A DNA stretch of 64,000 bases from Leifsonia sp. ku-ls (GTDB taxonomy: Bacteria > Actinomycetota > Actinomycetes > Actinomycetales > Microbacteriaceae): positions 1 through 64,000 of the forward strand of contig QKXI01000013.1 in NCBI GenBank assembly GCA_003367665.1, in the 5' to 3' direction. Shown here piece by piece: positions 26,475-37,087 of this stretch (the stretch's first letter is position 1; each line of letters begins with the position of its first letter). The notes under the pieces were generated by a model. It worked only from the letters and a program-made list of their open reading frames with translations. It was not told the DNA's origin and searched no databases. The translations under genes and the position numbers were made by a program.

Positions 26475-27797
26475 TTGTTTAGCGCCGTCGCGCGGATCTT
26501 CCGCACCCCGGATCTTCGCCGGAAGATCTTCTTCACGCTGGGCATCATCGCCCTCTTCCGGTTGGGCTCCTTCATCCCCGCGCCGTTCGTCGACTTCGGC
26601 AACGTCCAGACCTGTCTGAACGCCAACCAGGACACCTCGGGCCTGTACTCCCTGGTGAACCTGTTCTCCGGCGGCGCCCTGCTCAAACTCTCGATCTTCG
26701 CGCTCGGCATCATGCCGTACATCACCGCGTCGATCATCGTGCAGCTGCTGCGCGTGGTCATCCCGCGCTTCGAGACCCTCTACAAGGAGGGCCAGGCCGG
26801 TCAGGCCAAGCTCACGCAGTACACGCGTTACCTCACCATCGCGCTGGGCGTCCTCCAGTCGACGACCCTCATCACCGTCGCCCGCAGCGGCGCGCTGTTC
26901 GGCACGACCGCCGTCTCGCAGTGCACCCAGCTGATCACGGACGACTCCTGGTACGCGATCATGCTCATGGTCATCACCATGACCGCCGGCACCGGCCTCA
27001 TCATGTGGATGGGCGAGCTCGTCACCGAGCGCGGCATCGGCAACGGCATGTCGCTCCTCATCTTCACCTCCATCGCGGCGCAGTTCCCGTCGTCGCTGTG
27101 GGCCGTCGGCCAGTCGCAGGGCATCGAGATCCTCCTGGTCGTCATCGCCATCGGCCTGCTCATCGTCATGGGCGTGGTCTTCGTCGAGCAGTCGCAGCGG
27201 CGCATCCCCGTGCAGTACGCCAAGCGCATGGTGGGCCGGCGCACCTACGGCGGCAACAACACGTACATCCCGATCAAGGTGAACATGGCCGGCGTCGTGC
27301 CCGTCATCTTCGCCTCGTCGCTGCTGTACCTGCCGGCGCTGATCGCCCAGTTCAACCAGCCGGCCGCGGGCAAGGCCCCGGCGCCGTGGGTGACCTGGAT
27401 CACGAACTACCTCACCAAGGGCGACCACCCGCTCTACATGCTGCTGTACTTCCTCCTGATCGTCGGCTTCACGTACTTCTACGTCGCGATCACCTTCAAC
27501 CCGGAGGAAGTGGCCGACAACATGAAGAAGTACGGCGGCTTCATCCCCGGCATCCGTGCGGGCCGCCCGACGGCCGAGTACCTCGACTACGTGCTCACCC
27601 GCGTGACGCTGCCCGGCTCGTTCTATCTCGGAATCATCGCGCTGATCCCGTTGGTCGCCTTCGCGTTGATCGGCGCAAGCCAGAACTTCATGTTCGGCGG
27701 CACGTCCATCCTGATCATCGTCGGTGTCGGACTGGAGACGGTCAAGCAGATCGACTCCCAGCTCCAGCAGCGGCATTACGAAGGGCTTCTGCGTTGA
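26475..27797 (+). CDS. secY: Preprotein translocase subunit SecY
   Basis: 440 aa from TTG 26475; no ATG or GTG start fits, and the [15 protein letters not shown] opening is the family N-terminus. Ten membrane segments; the pore ring and plug region ([24 protein letters not shown]) and the cytosolic loop [19 protein letters not shown] are intact. Central pore of the Sec channel in the inner membrane. Overlaps adk by 4 bp. Confidence 0.97.
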   Translation: MFSAVARIFRTPDLRRKIFFTLGIIALFRLGSFIPAPFVDFGNVQTCLNANQDTSGLYSLVNLFSGGALLKLSIFALGIMPYITASIIVQLLRVVIPRFETLYKEGQAGQAKLTQYTRYLTIALGVLQSTTLITVARSGALFGTTAVSQCTQLITDDSWYAIMLMVITMTAGTGLIMWMGELVTERGIGNGMSLLIFTSIAAQFPSSLWAVGQSQGIEILLVVIAIGLLIVMGVVFVEQSQRRIPVQYAKRMVGRRTYGGNNTYIPIKVNMAGVVPVIFASSLLYLPALIAQFNQPAAGKAPAPWVTWITNYLTKGDHPLYMLLYFLLIVGFTYFYVAITFNPEEVADNMKKYGGFIPGIRAGRPTAEYLDYVLTRVTLPGSFYLGIIALIPLVAFALIGASQNFMFGGTSILIIVGVGLETVKQIDSQLQQRHYEGLLR

Positions 27798-28408
27798 CCC
27801 GAATGCTGATCGTCGGTCCCCCCGGAGCGGGAAAGGGCACTCAGGCCTCCCGCATCACCACCACCTACGGGATCCCCGACATCTCCACGGGCGACATCTT
27901 CCGGGCCAACATCAAGAACGAGACCGAGCTCGGCAAGCAGGTCAAGGCCATCGTGGACGCCGGCGACTACGTCCCGGACAGCCTGACCAACCAGCTCGTG
28001 GCCGACCGCCTCGGCGAGGACGACGCGAAGAACGGCTTCCTGCTCGACGGCTACCCGCGCACCCTGGCGCAGGTCGACTACCTCGACGAGCTGCTCGCGG
28101 GCAAGGGCCAGAAGCTCGACGCGGTCATCCAGCTGACGGCCGACCAGGAGGAGATCGTCCAGCGTCTCACCAAGCGGGCGCTGGAGCAGGGCCGGGCGGA
28201 CGACTCCGAGGAGGCGATCCGTCACCGCCAGGAGGTCTACCTGCGCGAGACGTCCCCGCTCATCGACGTGTACCGCGAGCGCGGACTGCTGGTGCCGGTC
28301 GACGGACTCGGCGGCATCGACGAGGTCGCGGAGCGCATCGCCGCGGCCCTGGCCGAGCGCGGCATCCACCCGGTCGCCGGCGCCTCCGCCGGCGAGCCCG
28401 TGGCCTGA
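27794..28408 (+). CDS. adk: Adenylate kinase (short-LID form)
   Basis: 204 aa from TTG 27794, chosen because GAAGGG lies 8 nt before it and TTGA couples it to the secY stop; ATG 27803 (201 aa) is the alternative. ATP + AMP = 2 ADP. P-loop [10 protein letters not shown] (about 10-19), [12 protein letters not shown] and RHRQEVY are present. The LID is short, without the zinc-type insertion, as in mycobacterial Adk. An Ala/Gly tail ([11 protein letters not shown]) ends it. Followed by map, the usual order. Confidence 0.95.
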   Translation: MTRMLIVGPPGAGKGTQASRITTTYGIPDISTGDIFRANIKNETELGKQVKAIVDAGDYVPDSLTNQLVADRLGEDDAKNGFLLDGYPRTLAQVDYLDELLAGKGQKLDAVIQLTADQEEIVQRLTKRALEQGRADDSEEAIRHRQEVYLRETSPLIDVYRERGLLVPVDGLGGIDEVAERIAAALAERGIHPVAGASAGEPVA

Positions 28409-28424
28409 CGGCCAGCGCTTCTCG

Positions 28425-29255
<831 letters not shown>

Positions 29256-29311
29256 CCGACGCCGCCTGCCGCGTCCGTTCGCTCAGAGCGGGCGCAGATG
29301 ATACACGCGGA

Positions 29312-29341
29312 TTGGCGGAATCGCGCCCTTTCCCATAAGAT
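29312..29341 (+). promoter_or_regulatory. infA promoter
   Basis: TTGGCG (29312-29317), an 18-bp spacer and TAAGAT (29336-29341). The start-site region AGATCCTTGGTGTC is nearly the same as downstream of the rplM -10 (TGATCTTTGGTGTC), suggesting shared control. The leader is about 85 nt. Confidence 0.7.
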
Positions 29342-29432
29342 AGATCCTTGGTGTCTTAGGCACGTTTTCCGACGTGCCTTCCGCCGATCAACGCACGACC
29401 AGCAAACCACGACTTTTAGCGACAGTGAGGCT

Positions 29433-29654
29433 ATGGCCAAAAAAGACGGTGTCATCGAGATCGAAGGATCCGTGATCGAGGCTCTCCCCAACGCGATGTT
29501 CCGCGTCGAGCTGACCAACGGTCACAAGGTTCTTGCCCACATCTCCGGCAAGATGCGTCAGCACTACATCCGCATCCTCCCCGAGGACCGCGTGATCGTG
29601 GAGCTGAGCCCCTACGATCTGACCCGCGGCCGGATCGTCTACCGCTACAAGTAA
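29433..29654 (+). CDS. infA: Translation initiation factor IF-1
   Basis: 73 aa from ATG 29433. A single S1/OB domain: [20 protein letters not shown]...[20 protein letters not shown]...[13 protein letters not shown]. Binds the 30S A site during initiation. Own promoter, then rpmJ and rpsM in the same direction. Confidence 0.98.
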   Translation: MAKKDGVIEIEGSVIEALPNAMFRVELTNGHKVLAHISGKMRQHYIRILPEDRVIVELSPYDLTRGRIVYRYK

Positions 29655-29734
29655 AGGTCTGCTGTAAGTAACGGCCTCGCCACCGGGTTGCCCCTGGCGA
29701 GGTACGAGGACAGCGAACAAAGGTAAGAATCACA

Positions 29735-29848
29735 ATGAAGGTCAACCCCTCGGTCAAGAAGATCTGCGACAAGTGCAAGGTCATCCGTCGCAACGGCCGG
29801 GTCATGGTCATCTGCGAGAACCCGCGCCACAAGCAGCGCCAGGGCTGA
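29735..29848 (+). CDS. rpmJ: 50S ribosomal protein L36 (zinc-binding form)
   Basis: 37 aa from ATG 29735: [19 protein letters not shown] then [18 protein letters not shown]. Cys11, Cys14, Cys27 and His32 form the zinc ribbon, so this is the C+ form. AAAGGTAAG lies upstream. Confidence 0.98.
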   Translation: MKVNPSVKKICDKCKVIRRNGRVMVICENPRHKQRQG

Positions 29849-29985
29849 ACGCAGCGTCATAACCGAATAGAGAACAGGCGATCCCAGATCCCACGTCGGC
29901 CGAGCCGGCGCGGGGGACACCCTCGGAGGAGGCCGGGGCACCGGGACCGCTGCAGACCTCCACTCATCACAGGAGAAGCCAACAC

Positions 29986-30360
29986 ATGGCACGTCTAGCA
30001 GGCGTCGACATCCCGCGCGAGAAGCGTGTGGAGGTCGCACTCACCTACATCTACGGAGTCGGCCGCACCCGCGCCCTCCAGACTCTGCGCGAGACCGAGA
30101 TCTCGGGCGACATCCGCGTCAAGGACCTGACCGACGAGCAGCTCGTCGCTCTCCGCGACTACATCGAGGGCAACTTCAAGGTGGAGGGTGACCTCCGTCG
30201 CGAGGTCGCCGCCGACATCCGCCGCAAGGTCGAGATCGGCAGCTACGAGGGTATCCGCCACCGCAAGGGCCTCCCGGTCCGCGGCCAGCGCACCAAGACG
30301 AACGCGCGCACCCGTAAGGGACCGAAGCGCACGGTCGCCGGTAAGAAGAAGGCTCGCTAG
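29986..30360 (+). CDS. rpsM: 30S ribosomal protein S13
   Basis: 124 aa from ATG 29986 (AGGAGAAG upstream). [24 protein letters not shown]; helix-two-turn-helix; basic tail [14 protein letters not shown] that contacts P-site tRNA. The 137-bp gap before it is GC-rich and may hold a weak promoter; I see no clear one. Confidence 0.98.
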   Translation: MARLAGVDIPREKRVEVALTYIYGVGRTRALQTLRETEISGDIRVKDLTDEQLVALRDYIEGNFKVEGDLRREVAADIRRKVEIGSYEGIRHRKGLPVRGQRTKTNARTRKGPKRTVAGKKKAR

Positions 30361-30390
30361 GCCGACAACCAGGATTGCAGGAGTAGATAA

Positions 30391-30789
30391 ATGGCAGCAC
30401 CCAAGTCGGCCGCTCGTAAGCCGCGCAAGAAGGAAAAGAAGAACATCGCCGTGGGCCAGGCCCACATCAAGAGCACGTTCAACAACACGATCGTCTCGAT
30501 CACCGACACCACCGGTGCGGTCATCAGCTGGGCCTCGTCCGGCGGCGTCGGGTTCAAGGGCTCTCGCAAGTCGACCCCGTTCGCGGCGCAGCTCGCCGCC
30601 GAGTCGGCCGCGCGTCAGGCGCAGGAGCACGGCATGAAGAAGGTCGACGTCTTCGTCAAGGGCCCGGGTTCGGGTCGTGAGACCGCGATCCGCTCGCTCC
30701 AGGCCGCCGGCCTCGAGGTGGGCTCGATCAACGACGTCACCCCGCAGGCGCACAACGGCTGCCGCCCGCCGAAGCGTCGCCGCGTCTAA
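30391..30789 (+). CDS. rpsK: 30S ribosomal protein S11
   Basis: 132 aa from ATG 30391 (GGAGTAG upstream). [24 protein letters not shown] and [18 protein letters not shown] are diagnostic. rpsD (S4), often next in the alpha operon, is missing here; rpoA follows after a hairpin. Confidence 0.98.
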   Translation: MAAPKSAARKPRKKEKKNIAVGQAHIKSTFNNTIVSITDTTGAVISWASSGGVGFKGSRKSTPFAAQLAAESAARQAQEHGMKKVDVFVKGPGSGRETAIRSLQAAGLEVGSINDVTPQAHNGCRPPKRRRV

Positions 30790-30807
30790 GTTCTCTTCTC
30801 GTCCGCC

Positions 30808-30837
30808 CAGGCGGCGGTCCCGACGGACCGCCGCCTG
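30808..30837 (+). terminator. 13-bp hairpin between rpsK and rpoA
   Basis: CAGGCGGCGGTCC pairs perfectly with GGACCGCCGCCTG around CGAC. It lies where rpsD would be expected. Without a T-run it may be partial. Confidence 0.65.
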
Positions 30838-30867
30838 ACGGCGTGACACCCTCACCCCAGTAGAAGC

Positions 30868-30889
30868 GAATGTCATATAGCGGACATTC
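30868..30889 (+). repeat. GAATGTC-N8-GACATTC inverted repeat upstream of rpoA
   Basis: Perfect 7-bp arms around ATATAGCG, 18 bp before the rpoA GTG. It is AT-rich against the background. It could be a protein-binding dyad around a -10-like CATATAG, or an RNA hairpin near the ribosome binding site (GAAAGGA). Confidence 0.45.
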
Positions 30890-30907
30890 AGCCGAAAGGA
30901 ATCAATA

Positions 30908-31906
30908 GTGCTCATTGCACAGCGTCCTACGCTCACCGAAGAGAACATCTCCGAGTTCCGCTCGCGGTTCGTCATCGAGCCGCTGGAGCCGGGCTTCGGT
31001 TACACCCTCGGCAACTCCCTCCGCCGCACCCTCCTGTCCTCCATCCCCGGCGCCGCGGTCACCAGCATCCGCATCGACGGCGTGCTGCACGAGTTCAGCA
31101 CCGTGCCGGGCGTGAAGGAGGACGTGACCGAGATCATCCTGAACATCAAGGGTCTGGTGGTCTCGAGCGAGCACGACGAGCCGATCACCGCGTACCTCCG
31201 CAAGACCGGCGCCGGTCAGGTGACCGCCGCCGACATCTCGGCCCCGGCCGGTGTGGAGATCCACAACCCCGAGCTGGTCATCGCGACCCTCAACGACAAG
31301 GCGAAGTTCGAGGTCGAGCTGACCATCGAGCGCGGCCGCGGCTACGTCTCGGCGCAGCAGAACCGCAACGAGTACAGCGAGGCGGGCCAGATCCCGATCG
31401 ACTCGATCTACTCGCCGGTGCTCAAGGTCACCTACCGCGTCGAGGCCACCCGTGCGGGCGAGCGCACCGACTTCGACCGTCTCGTGGTCGACGTCGAGAC
31501 CAAGCCGGCGATCAGCCCGCGCGACGCCATCGCCTCGGCCGGCCGCACGCTGGTCGAGCTGTTCGGTCTCGCCCGCGAGCTCAACAGCGCCGCCGAGGGC
31601 ATCGAGATCGGCCCGGCGCCGGTCGACGCCGTCCTCAGCTCCGAGCTGTCGATGCCGATCGAGGACCTGGACCTGTCGGTCCGTTCCTACAACTGCCTCA
31701 AGCGCGAGGGCATCAACACCGTGAGCGAGCTCGTCTCGCTGTCGGAGACGCAGCTCATGAACATCCGCAACTTCGGTCAGAAGTCGGTGGATGAGGTCAA
31801 GGACAAGCTGACGGAGATGGGCCTGTCGCTGAAGGACTCGGTCCCCGGGTTCGACGGCGCCCACTTCTACAGCGGCTACGACGAGGACGAGTCCACCACC
31901 ATCTGA
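30908..31906 (+). CDS. rpoA: RNA polymerase alpha subunit
   Basis: 332 aa from GTG 30908. N-terminal assembly domain ([28 protein letters not shown]), linker, then the C-terminal domain with two HhH motifs ([19 protein letters not shown]...[14 protein letters not shown]) that binds UP elements and activators. Acidic tail EDESTTI. Confidence 0.98.
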   Translation: MLIAQRPTLTEENISEFRSRFVIEPLEPGFGYTLGNSLRRTLLSSIPGAAVTSIRIDGVLHEFSTVPGVKEDVTEIILNIKGLVVSSEHDEPITAYLRKTGAGQVTAADISAPAGVEIHNPELVIATLNDKAKFEVELTIERGRGYVSAQQNRNEYSEAGQIPIDSIYSPVLKVTYRVEATRAGERTDFDRLVVDVETKPAISPRDAIASAGRTLVELFGLARELNSAAEGIEIGPAPVDAVLSSELSMPIEDLDLSVRSYNCLKREGINTVSELVSLSETQLMNIRNFGQKSVDEVKDKLTEMGLSLKDSVPGFDGAHFYSGYDEDESTTI

Positions 31907-31959
31907 GGCACGTCCCCCGACTCGCCATCAGACCTTTTCAACACTGGAGATAACCGATC

Positions 31960-32541
31960 ATGCCTAAGCCCACCAAGGGCCCCCGCCTCGGGGGCGGCCC
32001 GGCGTACGAGCGCCTGCTGCTCGCCAACCTGGCCGCTGCGCTCTTCACGCACAAGAGCATCAAGACCACCGAGACCAAGGCCAAGCGCCTGCGTCCGGTC
32101 GCCGAGCGCCTGATCACGTTCGCGAAGCGCGGCGACCTGCACGCCCGCCGTCGCGTGCTGTCCGTGATCCAGGACAAGACCGTCGTGCACGAGCTGTTCA
32201 CGCAGATCGCGCCGCTGGTCGCGGAGCGTGAGGGCGGCTACACCCGCATCACCAAGCTCGGCTACCGCAAGGGCGACAACGCGCCGATGGCCCAGATCGA
32301 GCTCGTGCTCGAGCCGGTCGCCCCGAAGGTGAAGTCCTCGAAGTCGTCCGCCGCGCCGAAGGCCGCCGCCCCGGTCGAGGAGCCGGCCGCCGAGGAGGCT
32401 CCCGCCGAGGAGACCACCGAGGCCGCCGACGAGACGTCGACCGAGACCGCCGCCGCCGAGGCGGAGGTCGTCGAGGACGCGACCGCCGACACCGACGCCG
32501 CCGGCGAGACCGACGCGGAGGCCGAGGCGGAGAAGGCGTAA
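31960..32541 (+). CDS. rplQ: 50S ribosomal protein L17 with an acidic C-terminal extension
   Basis: 193 aa from ATG 31960, against about 120. [25 protein letters not shown] is the family start, and the core ends near residue 120 (QIELVLEPV). The remaining 70 residues are Glu/Ala/Thr/Asp-rich, the opposite charge to the L15 extension. Last gene of the alpha operon, followed by a strong terminator. Confidence 0.97.
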   Translation: MPKPTKGPRLGGGPAYERLLLANLAAALFTHKSIKTTETKAKRLRPVAERLITFAKRGDLHARRRVLSVIQDKTVVHELFTQIAPLVAEREGGYTRITKLGYRKGDNAPMAQIELVLEPVAPKVKSSKSSAAPKAAAPVEEPAAEEAPAEETTEAADETSTETAAAEAEVVEDATADTDAAGETDAEAEAEKA

Positions 32542-32563
32542 CCTCCTTCGCCCGCAGACGAAC

Positions 32564-32599
32564 GAAGGCCCCGCATCCCGAAGAGGATGCGGGGCCTTC
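32564..32599 (+). terminator. Alpha-operon terminator
   Basis: GAAGGCCCCGCATCC pairs perfectly (15 bp) with GGATGCGGGGCCTTC around CGAAGA, followed by GTCGTT. Confidence 0.9.
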
Positions 32600-32618
32600 G
32601 TCGTTCCTGCGGTTCTTC

Positions 32619-32624
32619 TAAGGT
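32619..32624 (+). promoter_or_regulatory. -10 box, leaderless GNAT gene
   Basis: TAAGGT followed by 7 nt and ATG 32632. Confidence 0.5.
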
Positions 32625-32631
32625 GAGAGGC

Positions 32632-33666
32632 ATGACCTCGACCGATGACGCCGTCCTGACGCCGCTGAGGCAGCGCGTGAGCGCACCGGCCACCTACCAC
32701 CCGCAGCATCCTGAGATCGCCGAATGGCGCCCCGTCACCATGGAGGACGTGGACGCCGTGCTGGAGGTCGTGCGCGCGATCGACGCCGCCGACCACCCCA
32801 ACTACCTCACCACCCGTGAGGAGCTCGAGGAGGAGCTCGGCTACAGCTTCCTCGACCGGGAGGCGGACACGCTCCTCGCCGTCACGGCGGACGACCGGAT
32901 CGCCGCCGTCGGCATCGTGCTGGAGCCGCCGCGGCAGGAGACCCTGGTGCGCGAGTTCATGAACGGCGGCGTGCATCCCGACTTCCGTGGGCGCGGCATC
33001 GGGCGCGAGCTGCTCGCCTGGCAGCGGGCCCGCGGCGAGCAGAAGCTGGCCGCGTCCGACAAGAGCCTTCCCGGTTGGCTGGTCGGCTATGCCGACGTGC
33101 GCGCGTCCGACCGCCGTCGCCTGCTGGAGGCGGGCGGCTTCGAGGTGGTGCGGTACTTCCAGACGATGGAGCGCGACCTGGCCGAGCCGATCCCGGAGGT
33201 GTCGCCCGTCGGCGAGGTGAGCATCGAGCCGTACCGGGCCGACCTCGCCGCCGCGGTGCACGCGGCGCGCGATGACGCGTTCCGGGACCACTGGGGCAGC
33301 CAGCCGCTCTCCGACGAGCAGTTCGAGGGCCTGACCTCCGGCAGCTTCGTCGCCGAGCTGTCGTTCGTGGCGATCGTCGACGGGCAGGTGGCCGGTGTGC
33401 TCCTGACGGACGTCTCGGAGGACGACTGGGCGGGGCAGGGCTTCTCCAGCTCCTACGTCTCCACCGTCGCGGTGACGCGGCCGTTCCGCGGGCGGCGGAT
33501 CGCGCCGTCGCTGCTGCGCGAGGTGCTCCTGGCGTCGGCGGCGCGCGGGCTCGACAAGGTCGTGCTCGACGTCGACGCCGAGAACCCGACCGGGGCGCTC
33601 GGGCTCTACACGGGGATGGGCTTCGTGACGACGCAGCAGGAGGTGGGGCTGGTCCGTGCCTACTGA
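32632..33666 (+). CDS. Tandem GNAT N-acetyltransferase
   Basis: 344 aa from ATG 32632, set by the leaderless -10. Two GNAT domains: the first has the acetyl-CoA loop VHPDFRGRGIGRELL (about residues 108-122), the second VAVTRPFRGRRIAPSLL (about 280-296). An MshD-like double-GNAT layout is possible, but the substrate cannot be read from the sequence. Overlaps truA by 11 bp, so the two are coupled. Confidence 0.85.
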   Translation: MTSTDDAVLTPLRQRVSAPATYHPQHPEIAEWRPVTMEDVDAVLEVVRAIDAADHPNYLTTREELEEELGYSFLDREADTLLAVTADDRIAAVGIVLEPPRQETLVREFMNGGVHPDFRGRGIGRELLAWQRARGEQKLAASDKSLPGWLVGYADVRASDRRRLLEAGGFEVVRYFQTMERDLAEPIPEVSPVGEVSIEPYRADLAAAVHAARDDAFRDHWGSQPLSDEQFEGLTSGSFVAELSFVAIVDGQVAGVLLTDVSEDDWAGQGFSSSYVSTVAVTRPFRGRRIAPSLLREVLLASAARGLDKVVLDVDAENPTGALGLYTGMGFVTTQQEVGLVRAY

Positions 33667-34522
33667 GACCACCCGCTTCCGCCTCGACGTCGCCTACCAG
33701 GGCACCGACTTCAACGGCTGGGGCCGGCAGCCGGGGCTTCGGACGGTGCAGGGCACGCTCGAGGACGCCCTGGCGACGATCTTCCGGCGCGCGGGCGAAC
33801 CGCCGCAGCTGACGGTGGCGGGCCGCACCGACGCGGGCGTGCACGCGCTCGGGCAGGTCGCGCACGTCGACCTGAGCGCCGAGCAGGTGGCGGTGCTGCG
33901 CAAGCCGCACGGGAAGCGTCCTCCGCTGTCGGCCGAGGAAGCGCTGGGTCGACGGCTGAATGGCATCCTCGGCCCGGTGTCCGACGTGGTAGTCGTCGCC
34001 GCGACGGTCGCGCCCGACGGGTTCGACGCCCGGTTCTCAGCGCTGTGGCGGCGCTACGAGTACCGCGTGGCGGACCGGCTCGCGCTGCGTGACCCGCTGC
34101 AGCGGCACCGGACGGCGTGGGTGTCCTCCGACCTGGATGCGGAGGCGATGGATGTGGCCTCCCACGGCCTGCTCGGACTCCACGACTTCGCGAGCTACTG
34201 CAAGGCGCGCGAGGGTGCGACCACCATCCGGACGCTGCAGGCCTTCTCCTGGCGGCGTGACCCCGACGGCGTGCTCGTGGCGGACCTCACCGCGGACGCG
34301 TTCTGCCACAGCATGGTGCGCGCGCTGGTCGGCGCGTGCGTCGAGGTGGGGGAGGGCAAGCTCGACCCGGGCGACCTGGTGGGCCTGCGCGACGAGAGAC
34401 GGCGCACGAGCGCGTTCAAGGTCATGCCGGCCCGCGGACTGACCCTGATGGAGGTCGGGTACCCCGAGGGGGCGGAGCTGGCCCTGCGGGCCGAGCGCAC
34501 CCGCGCGCTGCGGGAGCTCTGA
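33656..34522 (+). CDS. truA: tRNA pseudouridine(38-40) synthase TruA
   Basis: 288 aa from GTG 33656. Isomerises uridines in the anticodon stem-loop. The catalytic Asp lies in TVAGRTDAGVHALGQ, followed by RRYEYRV and the FCHSMVRALVGACVEVG segment. Location after rplQ is the common bacterial order, here with one GNAT gene inserted. Confidence 0.95.
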   Translation: MPTETTRFRLDVAYQGTDFNGWGRQPGLRTVQGTLEDALATIFRRAGEPPQLTVAGRTDAGVHALGQVAHVDLSAEQVAVLRKPHGKRPPLSAEEALGRRLNGILGPVSDVVVVAATVAPDGFDARFSALWRRYEYRVADRLALRDPLQRHRTAWVSSDLDAEAMDVASHGLLGLHDFASYCKAREGATTIRTLQAFSWRRDPDGVLVADLTADAFCHSMVRALVGACVEVGEGKLDPGDLVGLRDERRRTSAFKVMPARGLTLMEVGYPEGAELALRAERTRALREL

Positions 34523-34542
34523 GGCGCGGGGCGGCGCGGCGC

Positions 34543-35382
34543 TCAGCGCAGCGTCTGCGCGCCGATGACCGACAGCAGCCGCAGCTTCTCGGCCGACTCG
34601 CTGCCGGGCACCGCGGTGTAGACCAGCAGCGAGTGCGCCTGACCCGGGTCGACCAGTTGCTGGCAGTGCAGCTCCAGCTCGCCGACCTCCGGGTGCACGA
34701 AGTGCTTGACCTCCTTCGGGCGGAGGCCGACCTCGTGCGCTGCCCACAGTCGGCGGAACTCGTCGCTGCGATCGCCGAGGTAGTCCGCCAGCGCGGCCGC
34801 CCGGGAGCCGGGACCGCGTGCCGCGGCGATCTCGCGCAGGCCGGAGGCGAACATGCGGCTGAGGAACTCGTGGTCGCGCGGGGCGTACAGGCGACGCGCC
34901 GCCGGGTCGGTGAACCAGCGAACCCCCAGGCTGCGCTCCGGCCCGCGCAGGGACGCCGTGTCGCCGGTGAGCGCCACGCCCATCCTGCTCTGGCGCAGCG
35001 TCTCCCCGAGCTCGGTCACGATCTCCGCCGGAGTGTCGTCCAGCCGGTCGAGCACGCGCAGCAGGCCGGGGCTGACATGGTCGCTCCCGGAGCCCTGCGC
35101 AGGCGGGGTGTGGCCCGCCAAGCGGAACAGATGGTCCCGCTCGGCGTGCGACAGGTGCAGGCCTTGCGCGATGGACGCGAGCATCTGCTCGGAGGGCTGC
35201 GGCCCGCGCTCCCGTTCCAGCCGCGCGTAGTAGTCGACCGACATGTGCGACAGCGCGGCCACCTCCTCGCGTCGCAGCCCGGAGGTGCGGCGACGGCTGC
35301 CGCGGGGGAGACCGACGTCCTCCGGCTGCAGCTGTGCGCGCCGCGTCCGGAGGAACTCCGCGAGGCCGATGCGATCCATCAC
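34543..35382 (-). CDS. XRE-family regulator with MmyB-like ligand domain
   Basis: 279 aa from GTG 35382 (or ATG 35379; ribosome binding site GGAGGGG upstream). The N-terminal HTH contains [29 protein letters not shown], followed by the MmyB-type ligand pocket (about 100-270, with [12 protein letters not shown]). Members usually sit next to and control a divergent SDR oxidoreductase; the gene at 35489 is exactly that, with a perfect dyad between them. Confidence 0.9.
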   Translation of the reverse strand: MMDRIGLAEFLRTRRAQLQPEDVGLPRGSRRRTSGLRREEVAALSHMSVDYYARLERERGPQPSEQMLASIAQGLHLSHAERDHLFRLAGHTPPAQGSGSDHVSPGLLRVLDRLDDTPAEIVTELGETLRQSRMGVALTGDTASLRGPERSLGVRWFTDPAARRLYAPRDHEFLSRMFASGLREIAAARGPGSRAAALADYLGDRSDEFRRLWAAHEVGLRPKEVKHFVHPEVGELELHCQQLVDPGQAHSLLVYTAVPGSESAEKLRLLSVIGAQTLR

Positions 35383-35409
35383 CCCTCCTGTCTACCGCCC
35401 CGCGCCCGT

Positions 35410-35440
35410 CGTAGCCACGGATCGTCGGGCCGTGGCTACG
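35410..35440. promoter_or_regulatory. Perfect 11-bp inverted repeat between regulator and SDR gene
   Basis: CGTAGCCACGG and CCGTGGCTACG with a 9-bp spacer. It lies about midway between the divergent starts and is the likely operator for the MmyB-type regulator. Confidence 0.7.
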
Positions 35441-35488
35441 GCAGCGGCCGCGTCGGACGCTGGTGGGACCGAGCGAAGGAGAACGAGC

Positions 35489-36436
35489 GTGGCACGGAAC
35501 AACGATCTGGACATCCCGCGGCTGGACGGACGGCGCGCCGTCGTGACCGGGGCGAGCGACGGCATGGGCGTGGTGATCGCGGCGCGCCTCGCGGCGGCGG
35601 GCGCGGAGGTCGTCCTGCCGGTGCGCAACCGCGCGAAGGGGGAGGCGGCCGCCCAGCGCATCCGGTCGACGGCGCCGGACGCGGCGCTGGTGGTGCGCGA
35701 CCTGGACCTCGCCTCCCTCGACTCGGTCGCGGCCTTCGGGGAGCGGATGCGCGCCGACGGCGACCCGGTCCGCATCCTGGTGAACAACGCCGGCCTGATG
35801 ACGCCGCCGGACCGTCGCACCACCGCGGACGGCTTCGAGCTGCAGTGGGGCACGAACCACCTCGGCCACGTCGCCCTCGTCGGCGCCCTCTTCCCGCTGC
35901 TGCGGGAGGGCAGGGCGCGGGTGACCTCCCAGGTCAGCATCGCGGCCAGGAGGGGCGCCATCGACTGGGACGACCTGGACGCCGAACGCGCGTACCGGCC
36001 GCAGCGGGCGTACAGCGCGTCGAAGATCGCCCTCGGCCTGTTCGGGCTCGAGCTGGACCGCCGGAGCGCGGCGAACGGCTGGGGCATCGTCAGCAACCTC
36101 TCGCATCCCGGTGTCGCCCCGACGAACCTGCTTGCGGCACAACCGGGGTACGGGCGGGCGGCGGACACGGGAGCGGTCCGCGTCATCCGCTGGCTGTCCC
36201 GGCGGGGCCTGCTGGTCGGGACGCCCGAGAGCGCCGCCCTTCCCGCCCTGCTGGCCGCGACGGGCGGCGACGCGGCCGGAGGGAAGCTGTACGGCCCGAG
36301 CGGTCCCGGACGGCTGGGCGGGGCGCCGGCCGACCAGCCCCTGTTCGCGCCGCTGCGCGACGCCGCGGAAGCCGCCCGGGTGTGGGAGGTGTCGCAGCGG
36401 CAGACAGGGATCTCCCTGCCCGCGGCGGTGCGCTGA
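35489..36436 (+). CDS. Short-chain dehydrogenase/reductase
   Basis: 315 aa from GTG 35489 (GAAGGAGAACG upstream). Classical SDR: cofactor motif TGASDGMG (about 24-31), NNAG, then catalytic Tyr and Lys in YSASK, with Ser in [10 protein letters not shown]. This is the subfamily close to retinol-dehydrogenase-like proteins ([10 protein letters not shown]). Substrate unknown; likely induced through the neighbouring regulator. Confidence 0.92.
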   Translation: MARNNDLDIPRLDGRRAVVTGASDGMGVVIAARLAAAGAEVVLPVRNRAKGEAAAQRIRSTAPDAALVVRDLDLASLDSVAAFGERMRADGDPVRILVNNAGLMTPPDRRTTADGFELQWGTNHLGHVALVGALFPLLREGRARVTSQVSIAARRGAIDWDDLDAERAYRPQRAYSASKIALGLFGLELDRRSAANGWGIVSNLSHPGVAPTNLLAAQPGYGRAADTGAVRVIRWLSRRGLLVGTPESAALPALLAATGGDAAGGKLYGPSGPGRLGGAPADQPLFAPLRDAAEAARVWEVSQRQTGISLPAAVR

Positions 36437-36451
36437 CCCCGCCGCCCGGGT

Positions 36452-37087
36452 TCAGCGCACCAGCCCGTTCTCGTAGGCGAACGCCACCAGCTGCACGCGC
36501 GTGCTGAGCCCGAGCTTCGCGAGGATGCTGCGGATGTGCGTCTTGACCGTCGCCTCGGAGATGAACGCCGTCCGGCCGATCTCCGCGTTGCCGAGGCCGC
36601 GCGCCGCGAGCAGGAACACCTCCTTCTCCCGCACCGAGAGCGGCGCGATGGCCTCGGGGCGTCGGCGGGCGATGGTCCGGAACAGCTCGCTGGTCGACTT
36701 GTGCGCGATGACGGAGGTGCCGTCGTGGACGGTGCGGATCGCCGAGAGGATCAGGTCGGGCGTCGCGTCCTTGAGCAGGAAGCCGTCCGCGCCGGCTCGC
36801 AGGGCCGCGGCCACCGCGTCGTCGCGCTCGAACGTGGTGAGGACGACGATGCGCGGCGCAGCGGAGGTCGCCCCCTCGCGGATCGCCCGGGTGGCGGCGA
36901 TGCCGTCGAGGTTCGGCATCCGGATGTCCATGAGCATGACGTCGGGATGCTCGTCTCGTGCGAGAGCGACCGCCCGGGCGCCGTCGGAGGCCGCCCCGGC
37001 GAACGCCAGGTCGGGCTGCGACTCGATCATCATCTGCAGCCCGGCGCAGAACAGCGGCTGGTCGTCCGCGACGGCGACCCGGATCAC
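36452..37087 (-). CDS. NarL/LuxR-type response regulator
   Basis: 211 aa from GTG 37087. Receiver domain with phosphoacceptor Asp54 (VMLMDIRMP), acidic pocket DD8-9 region, and Lys106 (FLLKD). C-terminal LuxR HTH (about 147-211: LSVREKEVFLLAARGLGNAEI, TVKTHIRSILAKLGL). Overlaps the upstream kinase gene by 4 bp (GTGA). Confidence 0.95.
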   Translation of the reverse strand: MIRVAVADDQPLFCAGLQMMIESQPDLAFAGAASDGARAVALARDEHPDVMLMDIRMPNLDGIAATRAIREGATSAAPRIVVLTTFERDDAVAAALRAGADGFLLKDATPDLILSAIRTVHDGTSVIAHKSTSELFRTIARRRPEAIAPLSVREKEVFLLAARGLGNAEIGRTAFISEATVKTHIRSILAKLGLSTRVQLVAFAYENGLVR

